Positions 61,390 to 64,000 of a stretch of 64,000 bases of DNA are shown here, in pieces. The translations under genes were made by a program, and so were the position numbers. Numbering within the stretch: position 1 is the stretch's first letter; each line of letters opens with the position of its first letter. The notes below the pieces were generated by a model that saw only the letters and a program-made list of their open reading frames with translations, ran no database searches and was not told the origin of the DNA. The DNA lies in contig CM033119.1 of NCBI GenBank assembly GCA_019321725.1, forward strand, positions 186,001 through 250,000, read 5' to 3'. This DNA comes from Paulownia fortunei (Eukaryota > Streptophyta > Magnoliopsida > Lamiales > Paulowniaceae).

Positions 61390-62696
61390 ATGGGTCCTCT
61401 CTATCTTAGCCTCTGTGTCATATTCATGTGTCTTGGTGGTGATTGTATTATCAAAGCTGCGGAGATACCCTTTAATGAAAATTATATACCTATTTGGGGA
61501 GATGATCATATTAGTATTCTTGATCGTGGAACACAAGTTCAGATTCGGATCGACCCACTCTCTGGTTGCTACTCCTCTTCTATTTATATATTTCTCATCA
61601 TTTTCTTTCTTTTTCCTGCTTATATAAATGAATATTCTTATATATCTCTTCGTCTTGGATTCTACACTTTTTTTCAAATAAAAAATAAATAAATTATTTT
61701 TCCTTGTTTTTGGGTGATACAGGAGGTGGATTTAGATCAAGACATGCATATGGGTCGGGCTATTTTAGAATGAGCATTAAAGTTCCAAAGAATTCTAAAG
61801 GAATTGCCACTACATTTTATGTAAGAATTTAACTACACATGCAAAAACAAATATATAACTATAGATATACATCGATCAGCTAATTTCCTACCTACCATTT
61901 TTTTTGTAATTTTTTTTTTTTTTTCATCTGCTAAATATGCTTCATTTTTTTTTTTATTTTTTTTCCTCTTTAATTTCCAGTTAACTTCAGTGCCTGATAA
62001 TGGGCGAGGAGTGACCAACCATGATGAGCTCGATTTTGAGTTGTTGGGCCAGAATGGGCCGCCTTACATATTAAATACAAATGTCTTCGCTCAAGACACT
62101 GGAAACAGGGAGCAACAGTTCAATCTTTGGTTTGATCCAACATTAGCTTTTCATGACTATGAGATTCTATGGAATCAAAAACAAATTGTGTAATTCCACA
62201 TTATACTCCTCTTTTTCTTTTTCATTTTCAATTTTATTATGGTTTTTAATTAGTTTTCATGTCTTTCTATTTAATTCTGGCTTAACGATAGCTTTAATTT
62301 AATTTAATCTTTTTGGTGTGTAGGTTATTTATAGATAAAGTACCCATTAGGGTGTTCAAGAACAATGAGAAAGTTGGAGCCAGGTATCCAAAGCTTCCAA
62401 TGTACTTACATGCAAGCTTATGGAACGGAACGCAATGGCTTGGACCCGTCGACTGGAAAAGCGGACCATTCTTTGCTAATTATGGTGGGTTTAAAATCCA
62501 TGGTTGTCCTTACAAAAATTATCATCCTACTAAGTGCGACTCTCCAAACTATACTTGGAATGCACATAAGAATTGGCAGCTCGACGCGGAACAACAAAAA
62601 GTCTATGAAAGCATAAAAAATAAACACATGATGTATGACTATTGCAAGTCCAAATTCGCAAATAATTTTCCAGAATGTCGGATTGGTGGTTCGTAA
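61390..62696 (+). CDS. Xyloglucan endotransglucosylase/hydrolase (GH16)
   Basis: Four exons, 61390-61564, 61723-61820, 61981-62189 and 62324-62696 (phases 1, 0, 2), encode 284 residues, the usual XTH length. An N-terminal signal peptide ([14 protein letters not shown]) sends it to the wall, where XTHs cut and rejoin xyloglucan chains. The catalytic motif is [10 protein letters not shown], with Glu107, Asp109 and Glu111 all present; the family consensus is DEIDFEFLG, so two hydrophobic positions are changed (Ile to Leu, Phe to Leu). The N-glycosylation sequon often seen just after the active site is absent in GNREQQ. The XET C-terminal domain has the expected cysteines (HGCPYKN, TKCDS, YDYC, FPEC). 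Transglycosylase rather than hydrolase activity is the likelier default, but the sequence alone does not decide it. Confidence 0.93.
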
Positions 62697-63617
62697 ATAA
62701 TAAAATGAGTTTGTAACTAATGCAAGTGAAATTGCACCCCTCAATACAAATATGTACTTGTGTTGCATACCATAAACGATTTTACATGCGATTATTATGG
62801 ATTTCAACATACCAAATTGTGGAATAAATTTCAATTGGACCTTAAATTTGAAATGCAATTGGGCTTTAAACTAAAGACAATGGGAGTAGTAGTCGTACTA
62901 TTTTTTATTTATATTTTAATTTTAATTTTTGGTTGAATGAAAAATAAAAAAAATAATATAGGTGGAGGTGGGGGCTATAGAACGAAGATGCAGAAAGGAC
63001 AAGATATATGTAGGGAAACCAACCGGCAACAAATGGCCATTAGGCTGCACCAAAGGATGCTCAAACCGAACAATGCTAATATGCCATATATTTCACACAT
63101 TGCCATCCAACTTCAAATGTGCTTCAAAATTTGCAATTATTCATGCAACCTTTCATTTATTACTTGCCCTTGTGATATTTGGTAACTTAAATTTTCTATT
63201 TTGATTTTATATTATTTTCTAATATTTATTTTATAGATATGCATTGAGCACATTTTTTTTTTTTTTATTTACTTGTTTCCTTAGTTGTACACTATTATTA
63301 TAATATGCAATCTAGAAAAGCATGCACAATTATTTGTAGTTAATAAGTTTCTTGTTAGCATTTTTTGAAAATATATAATATTCGAATATTAGTTTTTAAG
63401 AAATAAAGTACCAAGGATTCTCACCAAGATCCAAACACCGTAAAAGCGCAGTTGTAGTAAGCAAACAGGACAACTGCAATAGGAAAGGCACACTCTTTGC
63501 TTTAAACTAGTTTTTCCCTCATCACAAACATCAATCATCACTCATCAAAATCAATAATAATCAGCCGCCAAATACACACACCCAGACACACTCTCCACGG
63601 GGACGCTGCTAACAGCA
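62697..63617. other. XTH 3' flank and promoter of the next gene
   Basis: AT-rich; includes XTH 3' UTR and, near 63430-63617, the probable leader and promoter of the right-edge gene. No separate gene seen. Confidence 0.55.
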
Positions 63618-63745
63618 ATGGCGTTCGCCTCTTCCCTATCTCCATCTTATTCTATACCCACTCTTTCTTCTAAACCCAAGAAAATTTTAACGACAGGAAA
63701 CAAGATCCACCCTTTCTCTCTCCTCCAACGCCTTCCCATTTTCAG
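63618..63745 (+). CDS. First exon of a probable plastid-targeted protein (partial)
   Basis: The ATG at 63618 opens 42 codons plus two bases, ending at a clear donor (TTCAG|GTAACC) at 63745. The peptide begins MAFASSLSPSYSIPTLSSKP and is rich in Ser, Thr and Lys and poor in acidic residues, a typical chloroplast transit peptide. The rest of the gene lies past the right edge, so the mature protein and its function are unknown. The purine/ACA-rich leader before the ATG and the clean donor support a real first exon. Confidence 0.65.
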
Positions 63746-64000
63746 GTAACCTTTTTGTTGTCAAATTTGTATGGGACAACTCATTTTTCCGGGAAAGGGG
63801 TTCTTGTTTTTTCTTTATGGGCCTGTTGAGTAAGTTCTGGTTGTTTAGTGCGTCAAGATTGAAGTTTCCTTATTTGGGTTTTCAAAATGATGGATGAATA
63901 GAGGTACTAAAGATTCAACATTTTGTTTGGATTTAGTTGTCTGGGTAATTTCTACTGTTTCATGTTTGAAACTAAAGTAGAACAACAGGAACAATAATTA
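63746..64000 (+). other. Intron 1 of the right-edge gene (partial)
   Basis: T-rich sequence with no coding potential after the donor at 63745. The acceptor is not in the window. Confidence 0.5.

Overview
This is nuclear DNA from a flowering plant, most likely a core eudicot. Genes are split by AT-rich GT-AG introns, core promoters carry TATA boxes and CT-rich tracts, intergenic DNA is full of microsatellites, and every recognisable protein belongs to a plant family. I rebuilt thirteen genes by joining exons whose phases and lengths fit; a fourteenth runs off the right edge. I saw no RNA gene, CRISPR array or bacterial feature.

Left part (1-21.6 kb): a mid-SUN nuclear-envelope protein (minus) is divergent from an RBM7-like RRM protein (plus). 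Next come an intronless PPR-DYW organelle RNA-editing factor (plus), a small thionin-like cysteine-rich peptide gene (minus), a candidate inverted-repeat transposable element, the eight-exon gene for translation initiation factor eIF3i (minus), and a secreted GH9 endoglucanase (minus).

Middle part (21.6-47 kb): a 5 kb AT-rich gene desert, then a tandem pair of GH5 endo-beta-mannanases (plus) with matching exon structures. A 14-exon SCYL2-type pseudokinase gene (minus) follows; its 2.6 kb fourth intron holds an antisense LINE reverse-transcriptase relic.

Right part (47-64 kb): a secreted LRR protein (plus), the molybdopterin-synthase small subunit MOCS2A/CNX7 (plus, behind a probable 5'-leader intron), an acidic single-pass membrane protein of unknown function (minus), a xyloglucan endotransglucosylase/hydrolase (plus), and the first exon of a probable plastid-targeted protein.

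The genes do not form an operon or one pathway. Four cell-wall glycan-active enzymes (GH9, two GH5, one XTH) do fall within about 43 kb. From memory, several genes match Arabidopsis At1g71360-At1g71420 and several others match At4g10080-At4g10110, so the window appears to combine two segments that are separate in Arabidopsis. The most unusual structural feature is the number of local tandem duplications (21 to 179 bp) of different ages in introns and flanks. I found no convincing new multi-gene system.
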